From Puccinia triticina (Eukaryota; Basidiomycota; Pucciniomycetes; Pucciniales; Pucciniaceae): a DNA stretch of 64,000 nt. Positions 23,380 to 35,037 of the stretch are shown here, in pieces. Each line of letters begins with the position of its first letter. Position 1 is the stretch's first letter. A model generated the notes under the pieces. The model was not told where the DNA came from. It saw nothing but the letters and a program-made list of their open reading frames with translations, and did not search any database. The translations under genes were made by a program, and so were the position numbers. Where the stretch lies: positions 4,836,001 through 4,900,000 of the forward strand of contig NC_070565.1 of the NCBI RefSeq assembly GCF_026914185.1, read 5' to 3'.

Positions 23380-23585
23380 CGCGTTTTGGACAGGTAGTGA
23401 ATAATGTTGTTTTGGTGTTTGTTCAAAAGAACAGGTATCTGACCAGCACGTTTTTCTGACATAAGAGTTTCAAGGTAACTTTTTAATTTTTTTACTTTAT
23501 AAATTATTTACAACAATATCCCGGTCACGGGGCCAAAAAAAAGAGGGGAGAGTAGATAAACAAAAGAAATAAATAGTTGGGGTTT

Positions 23586-24842
23586 TCAAATTTGGGAAGC
23601 ACCGACGACGACTAATGCAATGAACGAAGTCAAGAATTTTTGGCTGTCAAGGTTGATAGCGAAGTTTGAAGAAGTTCCGTTTTGTCCAGTCTCAGTCTGG
23701 TTGGTGCCGGTATTTGGGGATATCGCGCTGTTGGTACTTTCGACAGGGACACTAGGAGGCGTAGGGCTAACATACGAACCTGGCGAGCTTGCCTCAGCAG
23801 TGGTTGCTACAGGTTCCTGAGATGCCATTGCGCTGGGAGGCGGGCCCTGGGTAAGTTGTTCGGGGTTGGTTGTCGTCGATTCATTTGCCTTACGGCTAGT
23901 TGCCGGAGGGGATGTAGGTACCTGTTGCACTTGCGAAGTTGCCGGGGCAGACGAGTTTTGGCCGTGGACAGGCAGGCCATCAAATGAACACTTGAAATCT
24001 AACAAGTTATCACAACACATTTTCGGTCAAATTTTGCGATGGGAATATGCAGGCACATGTTGTTCAAACTTACAGCTGCCAGCAATTAGCTGGTTGGAAA
24101 GCCTGGTGATCGTTAAAAAGGCTTGAAAGTCGAACGCTCCTGACAAAACAGAGCCCATTTGGGGGTTTTGTCTGAAAAGATTTTCGAGTCCAGGATCTTG
24201 AAACACGAAGAAGATGTATTCATTAGTTCCGGAACTTGAGGAAGGGTTGGGCGACCTATATTTTACAATCGGCTGCGAAAGAAATTTCCGGTCAGGACGA
24301 GTGGCTACACTGTGGATTAACGAAGTATAAATTTACCTGGATGGACGATGACATGAGGCCTGTGGTTCCGTCAATCTTGACTGAAGACTGGAGCCAAAAC
24401 AACTGCACGCCTTTGCTTTGGGGTTGATATTCCAAACCGAGGATGATACACGCCTTTTGGAACGCTTGAGGATTGTTAGAAATAAATGATAAGGATAGGA
24501 ATGGCTGCGTAGCAACTTTAGAGGGTGACATTTGCTGCGCGCCGCCAATAACAATGTCACCATACTTGACAGACAGTGCGGCTTTTGGCGAAAAATCGGG
24601 AAGTAACTGATAAAAAATTTGTAATGAGCTTCAGAGAAATCAACGTGATGAGGGTACAGAAAAATGCTAACCTGAGGAACAACTGAGCTGCCGCCAAAAG
24701 CCGCCTTCATAGCGCATGCAGCTTGGGCAGCCTCGTTTGTAGCTGAATCGCACTGTTCTTGTCTAGAAACAATTGTGCTTGAAGATGCCATCTGGGCGGT
24801 GAATGCTAAGCCAAAAGCCAATTTTACTAATGAAGTCCACAT
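23586..24842 (-). CDS. Secreted, probably GPI-anchored, PEBP-like protein
   Basis: Four exons join in phase: 24842-24672, 24606-24337, 24272-24074 and 23998-23586, giving 350 residues with introns of 64-75 bp. A signal peptide is seen (MWTSLVKLAFGLAFTAQMAS). The middle resembles phosphatidylethanolamine-binding proteins: LLPDFSPKAALSVKYGD at the start of the domain, SSSGTNEYIFFVFQDPG (family GxHRYVFLLFxQP) and FDFQAFLTITRLSNQLIAGS followed by YFKC (family FDLxxFxxxxxLGxPVAGNFF). After the domain come a Ser/Thr/Pro-rich stalk of about 110 residues and a hydrophobic end (FLTSFIALVVVGASQI), as in GPI-anchored surface proteins. The usual ligand-binding HRY is replaced by NEY, so ligand binding may differ. 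The likely place is the cell wall or plasma membrane. It could be important at a host interface, but this is not shown by the sequence. Confidence 0.85.
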
Positions 24843-26230
24843 TTTCGAGGATGAGGGACAAAAATTGGTATGTGTTGAAAAGATGTTCCGTTCGAGGGAT
24901 CGGAGACGTAGAACTGAGAAGGTGATTCTGAGGAGGGTTGAGGTTGAATGTCTTTGAGTTAAATGACCAGACGCTTGAAAGCTCAAGGGAATATATAGTC
25001 AATCAGTTGGAAGCACAAAAACTTTTGACCAGGAGCTTTGGCCAATGAGCGGAATTCATCTACCCTGGTTGCAATTTTCTAAAATTGGGACTGGTTATGT
25101 CATCTGACTGCTGTCTGAGGGCAGCGCTTTGACCCATCGAGATAACAGTGGGCGATGGGAATGCCTTGGGAAGGCTCAGCGGTCACGCGTTGAACCAGGA
25201 TGAACTTGACTTGGTGGATAGCAGGGGACGAAAACAACTGACAACATGAGCCTGAGGCGATTCATTTTTTCCCACCAATGGCAGTTGGTGTTGGAAGCGA
25301 AATTTTTGAAGTCGAGTTAGGGTGGGGGAGTCAAGAGGTATACTATCAACCCTTCTCAACCGGTTCTTTGCTCTCCAGAACGATCTTGGTACAATTATTC
25401 ACGGCTAGTCCGGTTTCTTAATGAGAAATAGTTTGCTGAGTTCTGGCATCTAAAACTTGATCAGGATTCATTCCCCAACGAACGACTTCTAACAGCTTGC
25501 CGTGGTATTGCATGGCTGTACGTATCAGCCTGTAAAAAGTCACCAAGTTGGCTCGAGAGGTTTCCAGCAAAATGGCAGGAATCTGTAGAAATGGTGACCA
25601 CATGATCACATCCCCCATATCATCACTGCCAGAATAATTCGACGGGCACAGCTGGAATCAGAATATCTCAAGCGTAGTTATGCCAGCTTCGAAATCTTGC
25701 ATATCTTTATCCCCTCCAAAATGATATTTCTGGACCTGATAAGCAGTTTGACATTTCTACAATTAAATTCACAACTTGGTCTGAGGGAAGATGGGCTATT
25801 GTGAGCAATACGCGCAATTGTTTGTCATTAACATCGGCCTCGTCGCGCCTGGTTTGGTCACTACCCACGCTACGCTGCAGGCTTCTTCCGGTTGTCCAAT
25901 TGCCTCCAACGTGAGATGAGGGTGGTTCTGGCTTGCCTTGCCTTGTTTCAAAAAACCACCAAAAATAGGCTGGTAGATGCAGGGGTGAGCTCTAAAAATT
26001 GGTGCCATTGATGAGCTTCTGTATTGGTAGCTGGGATGGACAGCAGCAAAACTGCAGGCTGCAAAATCCAATGACTGCAATTTTGGTGGATCACCCAGAT
26101 GTGATACCGAACCACCACCCGAACTCCGAACTCCGACCTCCCGGGTGGGGACTTAGGGAGCACGGGAGAGGGTCGGGGATTCTAATTCGCGCCTTCCTCC
26201 TGGCACCAACCACAGAACCCTCCGGAGCGC
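24843..26230. other. Intergenic region between divergent PEBP-like and ASK1 genes
   Basis: The promoters of both neighbours must lie here. Short frames occur, but none has recognisable protein character or matching splice sites. Confidence 0.4.
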
Positions 26231-26238
26231 ATAAAGTG

Positions 26239-28425
26239 ATGTGAGTACAACCTCCGACCCTCCAGACAGTGTGTAGATCGAGCCCCACGTGCTGGTCCCG
26301 TCTCTGACTCTGCTGCCCGGCAAACTGTGAAAAAATTGACTGACTGGGAATAGGTCATCCTCCAGTCTTCGATCGTTCTATGATCTCAAACAACCAAGAC
26401 TGCTGTCCGAAGACGAGATCGCTCAGTTGAGCCCGGCCGAATGCGATGCCGCGTGTCTACAGGTCGATCAGATCCTGGTCAATATTCTTCAAAGTCAGTC
26501 GGACTACTCTTACCAGTCCAGGCGCCATTTGTTGAATGTCCCTTTCGCGGTTGTTTGTTTGGGGTTGAAGATACTGATTTCCACATTCCTTATTGATTGA
26601 TTTTCTAGATATCGATGCCGATTTCGGTAAAAGCCATCGGATTATAACCGACAAGATCTTGCCCGATCTCGAGCGCTATGGTGAGGCGAGTAAGGGTATA
26701 TGGGAGGGTTTAAAGGCAAGTTCTGAGTCCATTCCAAAGTCTCCCGTGATCCGCCATGATTCTTTCGACTAGGTGGTGGATCTGACCTGGAAAAGTTTTG
26801 CTTGGTAGTTTTGGCAAGGGTTTTTTGAGGCTTCGGCAAACGTCAAGCTCTCCGAAAATAGCGAGGAATCGGAGGTCGCCTCAACAGCGGTTGATCGGTC
26901 GCATCAATCAGCAGACAATTCGATGGAGACCGTTCAACCAAACGACGAAGCTGATCACCACTCGCGGGCGGAGTTCACGGCTCCTGACTCGCCCTTCGAG
27001 AACTTGAAAGAAGATCTTCGACAGAACTTGGGCATCCCATCCAAATCGGGTTCAGCTCCTGACGCTCCAGCGGCCCAACAGGCCGATGATAGCCAGCAGA
27101 CAGGCTCGAGTGGCAGTCTCCGACGACCACCCCATTGGCACGATCTCAGCATCGACTCGCCAGATACGACCCTTCAGATGCCTGTTCCGAAAGACCTTTC
27201 GATGCTCATCGATGGTCAGTCCGGCGTCTCGCTCGACTCTGACATCTCCATGGCTTCATTCGGAACGAATGAACAAGATGCACACGAACAAGAAACCTCC
27301 AAAGCCAACTCCAGCCAGTCTCACACCCGCAAGAGTGTCGGGCGTGGTTCTAAGATTCTCTTACATCAAGCGCTCCTTCGAGATACAATGAGTGGGAATC
27401 ACAAGCGTCAAACGATCAGCACCCCAGCAAAAGCTCGATCTCGTCGTGGCTCTACGATCGCTAGTCTGCCTCCTGAAGCTGCTGATCCTGAATGGGATGG
27501 GATTGCCGACCTGCGCAAAGTGCCGTTGGATGGTTTCGCGGGCTCTTCCAAGATGACATCCCGACCGTTTCATCCCAGTGGCGAACACACTGGAACTGGG
27601 CTGCCCGGGGATTCCTCCCAGGGGGACACTGAGGAATCCCTTCGCGCCGGGATCTCGCCCCCTCAGACGATCCATTTCTCTGTCCCGAGATCGAAACTGG
27701 CGAAGACGCCATCCAAAGAGGCCGCCCGGCTTGTGACTCGGGACGTCCTCGAAACCGCGCGTCTGCGCGCAGGATACGCGAATCCGATCGATCTGGAGGA
27801 CAGCCCGCCGCTGGAACCTCCTAGTGTGTTAAGAGAATGGAAACAACGTGGTTACGAGTCGATGTTCCAGTCCCGGGCCGACGATGAAGCTCAAGCCAGT
27901 ACCTCCAAGTTAATCTCATCAGCCAGCGAAAGGGTATCGGATGCCGGGCCATCTCGAGATGTGTCTGTCTCACGAGCATTGATCGACCTACGGGAGGGAG
28001 ACACCGCGTCGAGTCGAGGCTCTACCCAGAACTCGCAACGGCCCCAAAGAGACGACCCGTTCAACGAGCCTTCGACGATCAAGGCACGGCCGGGCCGGGC
28101 CTCGGCCCTCGGAGGACCATCCAGCCGTGGCCAACAGCTACGAATGATGCCGATCGACAACTCTATGGACAGTCCGCCCGACTCCCCCACCCTCTTCGGT
28201 ATCCGCCACGACCCCAAACCTTCCCTCCGTCCGTCCCAACAGTCTGGCCCCACCGACCCCAACCGACCCAACAACCCCAGGCCGACTAGCTCGCAGACCT
28301 TCGTGCCCATGAGGCCCGACGAGATCGACACCTTCTTTGGCGGGAACCTCCTGGAAAGTGAATGCTTTGAGCCTAGCCCCTTACAGGGTAAACGGATTCG
28401 ATACACCGACCCAAAAGATTCTTGA
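26239..28425 (+). CDS. ASK1: DASH complex subunit Ask1
   Basis: Exons join in phase as 26239-26240, 26354-26493, 26609-26715 and 26809-28425 (621 residues). The conserved Ask1 domain lies near residues 15-90: LSEDEIAQLSPAECDAACL, VDQILVNILQ, NIDADFGKSHRIITDKILP, YGEASKGIWEGLK, FWQGFFEASANVKLSE. The remainder is a long Ser/Pro-rich, probably disordered tail with many SP/TP sites, ending PLQGKRIRYTDPKDS. Ask1 is part of the ring-forming DASH/Dam1 complex that couples kinetochores to microtubules; in yeast its tail is phosphorylated by Cdk. Upstream of SSSSLRSFYDLKQPRLL there is no ATG in frame. The best solution is a start codon split by an intron: AT at 26239-26240, donor GTGAGT, acceptor AATAG, then G. 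Intron 3 uses a GC donor (AAG/GCAAGT). The 5' end is the least certain part. Confidence 0.9.
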
Positions 28426-29091
28426 TCTTGTTTTCTCCGTTTGTTTGCTTGTTGTGCCTTTGTAATCTAACTTCTCTTAATACTAGCCCAGCTATTCGTT
28501 AACCTCATCGAATTATTCCTGTCCACCTTGACATTGCTCTAAAGCAAGGGCCAATACAGATTTCTTACAAGCTGCTCACCGAAGGTTCCCATGAGCTGTC
28601 CGTGGCTCCGCCACAAGCCCTAGAACCTTTGATTGTGTGGGGTGAATACTGAAGTGCAACATTCCCTGAATGGGAGTGGGTCTGGCTATAATAGCCCTAA
28701 CCGGTAACCCCAATCTCCCCGCTCCCAGTGGTCCAGAAAATTGTTTATTCGGCGTCGGCCATCAGAAAAATAAGAAGAAAACACTAGAGAAACAGCAACG
28801 ATGCAGAGTCGGGGCCGGGCCGCCGGACGATAATCAACCAGCTAAACCCGGCCAGAAGCCTGAGCAGACTCCAGCTGCTAGCCCCCTCCACGGGCGCCGC
28901 TCACTGCCTGTCTCGAATCCTCGATCGAGCGCTCTTGGCCGAGGATTTGCGAGCTCGAGTCTGGCGAGACAATCCAAGCAGGCCAATAAACGACCGGTGT
29001 TCTTTGTAGGCTGGTTTTCTTTGCCACGTTTAGCCACGTCTCTTTGACTGACCCTGGTCCGCCCCTTCGCTCTCCTCTTCGATCTACACAG
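28426..29091. other. Region between ASK1 and GPI11, probably holding the first exon of GPI11
   Basis: ASK1 ends at 28425. A GC-rich segment at 28800-29030 may hold the missing first coding exon of GPI11, because the first recognised exon needs an upstream exon ending in phase 2. No start could be chosen. Confidence 0.35.
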
Positions 29092-29980
29092 AAAGTCTCG
29101 GCTGGCGGCAAGGCGCGTGGAACAATCAAATCCAAAGTTGAGTTCATCTCATGACCCTAGCTGTGGCATCAGAGAGCAGGTTGCTTATATCTCTGTGGCC
29201 GGCCGTCCAGTTGTACTGGCCTCTTTTCAGGTTTAATGATGAGAACTTTATTCATAAGCACTCCAAACCAGGTAATGGGTTTCTAGCTTCCTATCTTATC
29301 ATCGCTGGGCCTCCGGACGAAGTACTACTCGGTCGTCCCCCTCAACCTGCTCTTCATCCACTTCACGCTCTACTATCTGCCCGGCAAGCTCCTCAGCAGC
29401 CCGGAGGATGGCCGCCCGGGAGCCACACCCAGCCTCGAGCATCTCGTCCGCCACCCAATACGCTCCCTGGCGATCATCAACCTCGGCGCCTTGCTCGTCC
29501 AGCTCTGGTTCACCAACTTCCTCCGTTCATGGAGGAACTCGCTCGCCGGGCCGGCTCCTGAGACCCCCTCCGAGAAACACCGGCCGCTGCCCAAAAAGCG
29601 CATGCTGGCCAGCCAGCTCAAGACGCTCCTCCTCAGCCTCATCCATGCCCCTCCCTCGGAGTTCCGGAAACAACTGGCGAAGGAACTCGACCCCAAGCTG
29701 CGCTCGCTGATCAGCCGATCCACCTTGGTCAGTCCCCTTTCTCCTAAAAACCAAGAATGGTTGTGTAGCTGAGCTAATCTGCGTTGTCTGTCCACAGCTG
29801 CTCAAAGAAGCCCCTCTCATCAACACCATCATCCTACTCGCTATCACCGCCCTACTCTGTTGAAGTGTCAATCTAGCACTGCTTAACACATTGTTGCTTA
29901 CACATCCAATCACCATTGGGGCAACACCACACATCATCATAAGCATACATCTACTGTATTCAACTGCAACATAGCAATGT

Positions 29981-30022
<42 letters not shown>

Positions 30023-30699
30023 TATGTGAGTTTGACTCTCACAGTACACGAGGTTGTGGGTTCAATACCCACTTCACTCAGACCATACTTTTCACAAGTT
30101 CAATATACTCGACCTCCTTGGCGTATTCACATTCTTGCTGTCACATCTGCTCAAGAACTTAGGCCTGGCCTGCTTCTTAGGCCTGCTCAGCTTCTTCCCC
30201 GCCTCACTCTTACTGGGATGGAACCAGGCCAGAGAGAAGCCTAACTGGATCCGGATCTTCTCCACCTTCCAGTGAGTTTCAACTCTTATCATCTCAGCTC
30301 GCTTTGACTTAGACAAAGGAGGGCCTGCTTTAATTGTGGATCCTGCTTCTCCCTCCTTTTAGACCAAAGAACGAGATTGAAGTCGCCATCCTCTTCCCCG
30401 CTATCGGCGCCTGTGTAGGTACTTGGCTAGGTACCATCCCGATCCCACTCGACTGGGACCAACACTGGCAGGTATGTCTTGATCCCACAGAAACCGCACA
30501 CCTCCCCCCTCTGGCACCTCTGTCAAACAAGTCAACTGTTAAACTGATCCAACCCACCCTTCGCTGTCTCAACGAAACGTAGGCTTGGGCAATCACTTGT
30601 CTTGTCTGTGCTTCTGGGGGCCACGCAGTTGGATCTGTCGTCCCCATCATCCACTCCGCCTTGTATGCATCTAGACATCCTCTTGAAATGACGTCTTAA
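29092..30699 (+). CDS. GPI11: GPI-anchor biosynthesis protein Gpi11 (PIG-F family); 5' end incomplete
   Basis: Exons that join in phase are 29092-29230, 29287-29727, 29798-29858, 30082-30271, 30363-30471 and 30583-30699. The product is a multi-span membrane protein: AYISVAGRPVVLASF, YYSVVPLNLLFIHFTLYYLP, AIINLGALLVQLWF, INTIILLAITALL, VFTFLLSHLLKNLGLACFLG and FFPASLLLG. The family signature is near the end: AIGACVGTWLGTIPIPLDWD, then HWQ, AWAITCL and GGHAVGSVVPI. PIG-F/Gpi11 stabilises the enzymes that add ethanolamine phosphate to GPI anchors in the ER. The intron 29859-30081 (223 bp) is longer than its neighbours because it holds a tRNA-derived SINE. The start codon exon was not found. Confidence 0.88.
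29985..30075 (+). mobile_element. tRNA-derived SINE in a GPI11 intron
   Basis: It has a consensus A box (TTAGCTCAATGGTTAGAGCA) and B box (GGGTTCAATACCC) about 60 bases apart, with an extra GAGTTTGACTCTC between them. It lies wholly in the 223-bp intron, and the 3' splice site (CTTCACTCAG) directly follows the B-box part. Confidence 0.6.
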
Positions 30700-31344
30700 C
30701 CCAACTCACTCAAAAGAAAAATTGTGAGAACAGAGGAAAGATTAAAGCAGTTTCATACCAAATGATGTATATACACGTGTACAAATGTAACAGAGATCAT
30801 TCTTGGACTTCAGTTGCGGTTGGCTCATGCTGCTATGAGAACTCCAAAACCACACTGAAAATGACTGGTAAAACAGCAACTTTCCTGACCAGATTACAGC
30901 CTGTCAAGGTTGTTGCAAGATAAGAGCATCTCCAATGTACTTGCTACATAAATCCCTAGCTTCACTAAGGAGAGGCTTATGAATAATGGCTGCACCAGGA
31001 AAAAAAAACAGTGACTTGATGGCAAGTGACATGATGCAGCTTTGGTTTTGGCTCCAACACTGCTCCAAGTCTGCACCACCAGCACATCTAGGGCTCACAA
31101 GACTACAGCAGAGCATCAATGTGGCACAACTAGCTGATGCTCAGCTTTGGCCCTGGACTGGCCCAGCTCATGCTCAGATTGTGACCTGGAGGCTGGCCTG
31201 GCCCAGCTGATGCTCAGATGTGATGCTGGCCTGGCCCTCTGGTTGCTTTGTGCCAGAGGTGAGCATCAGCTGCAGCACCGGGCCAAAGCTATGTTGAGGT
31301 GTCTTGCTCTTTTTTTCTCTGCTTCCAACCATTTCACTTGTTTT
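30700..31344. other. Intergenic DNA downstream of GPI11; no gene seen
   Basis: It contains the 3' end of GPI11 and a stretch rich in GGCCCAGCTSATGCTCAG-like repeats (31130-31230). No credible protein frame is present. Confidence 0.4.
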
Positions 31345-32522
31345 TAGAGCTGGGCCAAATGAACCCATTGCGGGTACCCGCCAGCGGGTGTGGGTGACTG
31401 GATTTCAGGCAAAAGTCGGCGGGTACCCGCATAATAAAATCTGTCAGAATTCTGGCTGTCTTCTTGCTTGCAGTTTCATTTCTCTTTTCCATCACTAAAT
31501 AGTAATGCTCAACCCCCCCCCCCCCCCATCCAACTCATCTTTTTCCATCACTAGTGTGTGATGTATCTCCAGCCCATCAATAATATTTGATGTCATAATT
31601 CCATTACTAGTTGTAATGTCTCCTTCATTCCATTGACAAGTGTCAATGTCTCCTTCCATATGTTAAGTTTACTTTAGCATATGTGTATTGTTTTTCCTTC
31701 CATCTCATGTGAGATGTTTTGTCTATTTTAGTCTCCTAGGCCCCCTTTGGATCTTGCAAGGGGGCTCTCTAGTTGTGACTACATATATTCTGCCCCTATG
31801 ATTTGAAATAAATCATCAAGTCAGAGATTTTCTTCACTCAGACCACCTCAAGCCCTCCTTGATCCAATCCAAGTCCCTTCTGGATTTTCCCCTCCTTACT
31901 TTCTCATTTTCTCATGAGCTGAAAGTCTCTCAAAATCCACACCTGCCCACACCTGCCGGCCTCTTTGACTGGAATGCCGGATTCCTTCCAGTTGCTGGGG
32001 TTGTATAGCCTTGCAAGTGATCACACAGTTATACAACCTTGGCAACCAAGATCACCTCCTGGTGGGGGAGGTTTATACAACCTTGGTGAGTCACCGGGGT
32101 TGTACAAAGAATAGCCTCTGCGACTGGAAGGAAACCTCCTGGTTGTGGAGGTTATAAAACCTCAGCAACCACAAGGAAACCTCCTGGTTGCAGAGGTTAT
32201 GAAACCTCAGCAACCAGAAGGAAACCTCCTGGTCGCTGCAAAGGTTATATTACAACATTGGCAACCAGAAGGAAGCCTCCTGGGACCTGGTTGCAGAGGT
32301 TGTACAACCTTGGCAACCCAAAGGAAATCCTTCTGGTTGCAGAGTTCATGTTGGATTCCTTCTGGTTGCCAAATTCATGTAGCATCTTTGACTGGAGGGA
32401 ATCCTTTCCGGTCGCCAAGGTGACTTGAGACAGGTACCCGCCAGCGGGTGCGGGTGTGGGTGCAGATGTCAGGTTTGGGTCAAAACAGCCCACGGGTACC
32501 TGGGTGCAATGCACCAGCTCTA
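31345..32522. mobile_element. Non-autonomous hAT element (1.18 kb) with internal minisatellite
   Basis: It starts TAGAGCTGGGCCAAATG and ends with the inverse of TAGAGCTGGTGCATTGCACC. GGTACCCGCCAGCGGGTG blocks lie just inside both ends. Flanking 8-mers CTTGTTTT (31337-31344) and CTTGTACT (32523-32530) agree at six positions, as an aged 8-bp duplication would. The ends match the terminal sequence of the transposase-bearing element at 60965. A run of 15 or so C residues lies at about 31511. Confidence 0.75.
31950..32425. repeat. Minisatellite, degenerate unit of about 45 bp
   Basis: Units start GGAAACCTCCTGGTTGC and run through GAGGTTRTAMAACCTYRGCAACC. The clearest copies are 32135-32280. Each unit contains its own inverted repeat (GGTTGC with GCAACC and GAGGTT with AACCTC). 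Confidence 0.75.
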
Positions 32523-32530
32523 CTTGTACT

Positions 32531-33300
32531 TCACTTGGCTGTCACAGGTTGTAGGTAGTGTCCTAGTTCAATGGGCGGGTGTGGAAGTTATTTTCCTCAT
32601 CCTTCTATGCTTGTACTCATCATTCACCATCCATTGAGCTAGGTCAGTAGCTCTTTGGTTTCTCATTTTCTCTTTCTTTTTGTTTGTTGCAATGCAATCC
32701 TTCCACACTTGTACTCATCATTCACCGTCCATTGAGCTAGGTCCATTGCAAGAGGTTATGAGCCTCATCTGACGCCGGTGAAACTACACGCCTAAGTGAA
32801 AGGCCTCAACCTCATGAATTGAGGAAGAGGCCGGGATCCCTATCAGCTGTAGATACAGGTAATCAAAGCAAACCTTGTACCACAGTGCAAAACCGCTGCA
32901 GTGGGATAGAAAAAATTGATTAAATCTCTTGGATGAATGCAGGTGCTGCCCAAAAAAGCAAGAGGAGTGAAATCAGGGAAAATCCCGGCTATTAGTCACT
33001 TGCGGACAGAATAACCACAGCAAGCACCAAAGGTAAGCAGATGGGTTTCTGAAAATTGAGCTGATCCAGATGAGAGCTAATTCCTTGGAAACAGGAAAAG
33101 ACAAACTTGACCAATACCACTCATTAAAGAGCTGGTAAATCAATTGGTAAGCAGTCATGTCCCAAGCAAAGCTCATAAAAAAAGAAACAAAAGGTTAAAT
33201 GAAAACTGCACTTCATCATGAAACAGGAAAAGTTGCCGCACTTCTATGCCATTTTGCCAAAGCTTAAAAAGCAGGATAAAAAGAGCCTAAAGCACTATCC
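32531..33300. other. Intergenic DNA; no gene seen
   Basis: A short word (ATTGAGCTAGGTC with flanks CATTCACCRTCC) occurs twice at 32620-32645 and 32720-32745. Otherwise there is no recognised feature. Confidence 0.4.
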
Positions 33301-33307
33301 AAGGAAG

Positions 33308-33559
33308 CAATGGTGAAACTGATACAATACATGTATCATATCTGTATTGGTGATACACAGTTTTCCAAAACTGTGTATTGTATTGGAAGCTAAATATCTC
33401 AAAATACAATACACAGTGAAATACACTGTATTGGGCAGTCCAATACACTTTTCAAAAATAATTTGTATTGTATTGGAAAAAAAGATACACAAAAAATATG
33501 TGCGTTTCAATACAATACTGCACAATACACAATACATCTAAGTATCAGTTTCACCATTG
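33308..33559. mobile_element. Miniature inverted-repeat element (252 bp), 7-bp target duplication
   Basis: It begins CAATGGTGAAACTGATAC and ends with its exact inverse. AAGGAAG flanks it at 33301-33307 and 33560-33566. The interior consists of repeated GTATTG/CAATAC words. It shares the CAA start and the 7-bp duplication with the GTAAC-rich elements but has a different interior. Confidence 0.85.
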
Positions 33560-33566
33560 AAGGAAG

Positions 33567-34127
33567 GACCAATTGTCAGCTAGGTACTGTATCAGAGCTA
33601 GCTGAACAAATAAAAAACACATAAAAAAGCGTTTCATTTATGTGTATAAGAAATCTAAGAATAAATAAGAAAACTACTTAAAAAAGAAAGGACGTGCCTC
33701 CTTGAACAAGGTAATAAGGAGGCGCAACTACAAATTGAAAGAGTACATACACCAAAAAGTTGAAGGTCTGCGCCTATGATCACGAGTTACAACCTGTCAG
33801 CCTTAGAGTCAGCGCAGCTGACCTAAAAAGACCACCTTTTCTACATCTCAAATTATTTGAGCACGGCATTGATCTACAAGCTCTAAGTTCCTCCAATTGA
33901 GTTCGCGACTCAATGAAATAGGCTTACTCTGCCAAGTGTGTAGAATATTGAGTCCCGCGACTCAATGAATTACGATTGGGTCCCGCAACTCAATGAATTA
34001 CGATTGAGTCCCACGACTCAATGAGAGTTATGGCGTGCATGCGCAGTTGTGATGTGGCAGCGCTAGGCGCGCCAACCACTTGTACATGTGTAATTATGTA
34101 AGCAAACTGTGAAAATTTTCAAAGTCA
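33567..34127. other. Repeat-like DNA without a gene
   Basis: The word YGACTCAATGA is repeated several times between 33900 and 34025, some copies preceded by CCCGCR. No protein frame is supported. Confidence 0.45.
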
Positions 34128-34683
34128 GGATCTCCCTTGCCTGAGGAGGATTGACAGAAATCAGACACCCAGAACCACACCCCCAGATAGCCCGAACTTA
34201 ACACAAGTACCTCCCTGTGCTTGCGGGGCACAAGCACCCTCCTGCTTGCAGGAGGGACTTGTGCCTAATGTCTGACATTTGGCCTGAGGCTTCCCAGCCA
34301 AATGGCCAAAAAAAATTTCTAATCCACATATCACCACATACCCCTTGGATTTCTTCACAGCCTCCAGTACCATTAGAATCAGCTCCTTGTTGTACATGTT
34401 ACCATGGATCTCCCTTGCCTGAGGAGGATTGACAGAAATCAGACACCCAGAACCACACCCCCAGATAGCCCAAACTTAACACAAGTACCTCCCTGTGCTT
34501 GCGGGGCGCGAGCACCCTCCCGCTTGCAGGAGGGACTTGTGCCTAATGTCTGACATTTGGCCTGAGGCTTCCCAGCCAAATGGCCAAAAAAAAATTCTAA
34601 TCCACATATCACCGCATACCCCTTGGATTTCTTCACAGCCTCCAGTACCATTAGAATCAGCTCCTTGTTGTACATGTTACCAT
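34128..34683. repeat. Tandem duplication, two copies of 278 bp
   Basis: The unit starts GGATCTCCCTTGCCTGAGG; the second copy begins at 34406. Each copy holds a palindromic module (CACAAGTACCTCCCTG against CAGGAGGGACTTGTG). The copies differ at only a few positions. Confidence 0.9.
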
Positions 34684-35037
34684 GTATCCCATCAAAGTTG
34701 TATCCTCATCCTTTGGAAGTAATTGTGATGTAAAAAAACTGCCTTGGGAGGTCTGGTGAGCCAAAATCATGAGAACCTGTCCAATCTTGACCAGCGAGTG
34801 GCCCAATGGGTCCATCACATTGCTCAGAAACAGCCCTGGCAAGAATGGCTGCTGAGCAGCCAATTTTTGTTGAGAATACTTGAAAAAATATGTACAACAT
34901 AGCTGAGATCAAGGGCTACAACATGATCAGCTGGGATTTGGAGTAAAACCGTAGAGCTAATCATAAAATAAATGTAAATACAAAATTTGCTCATTTTCTT
35001 CAAAAAACCTTGTCAGCCTCAGGCCAAGAATCCAACT

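Noticed and set aside
26955..28406. Minus-strand frames opposite ASK1
   Set aside because: They are shadows of the codon bias of the ASK1 tail and have no protein-like character.
29985..30075. Functional tRNA gene
   Set aside because: The A and B boxes are good, but the cloverleaf, in particular the acceptor stem, does not form, and an extra segment lies between the boxes. A SINE fits better. The same applies to 16200-16334, 46965-47052 and 47470-47560.
31950..32425. Coding frame at 32145-32423
   Set aside because: The translation is a repeated peptide produced by the 45-bp tandem units.
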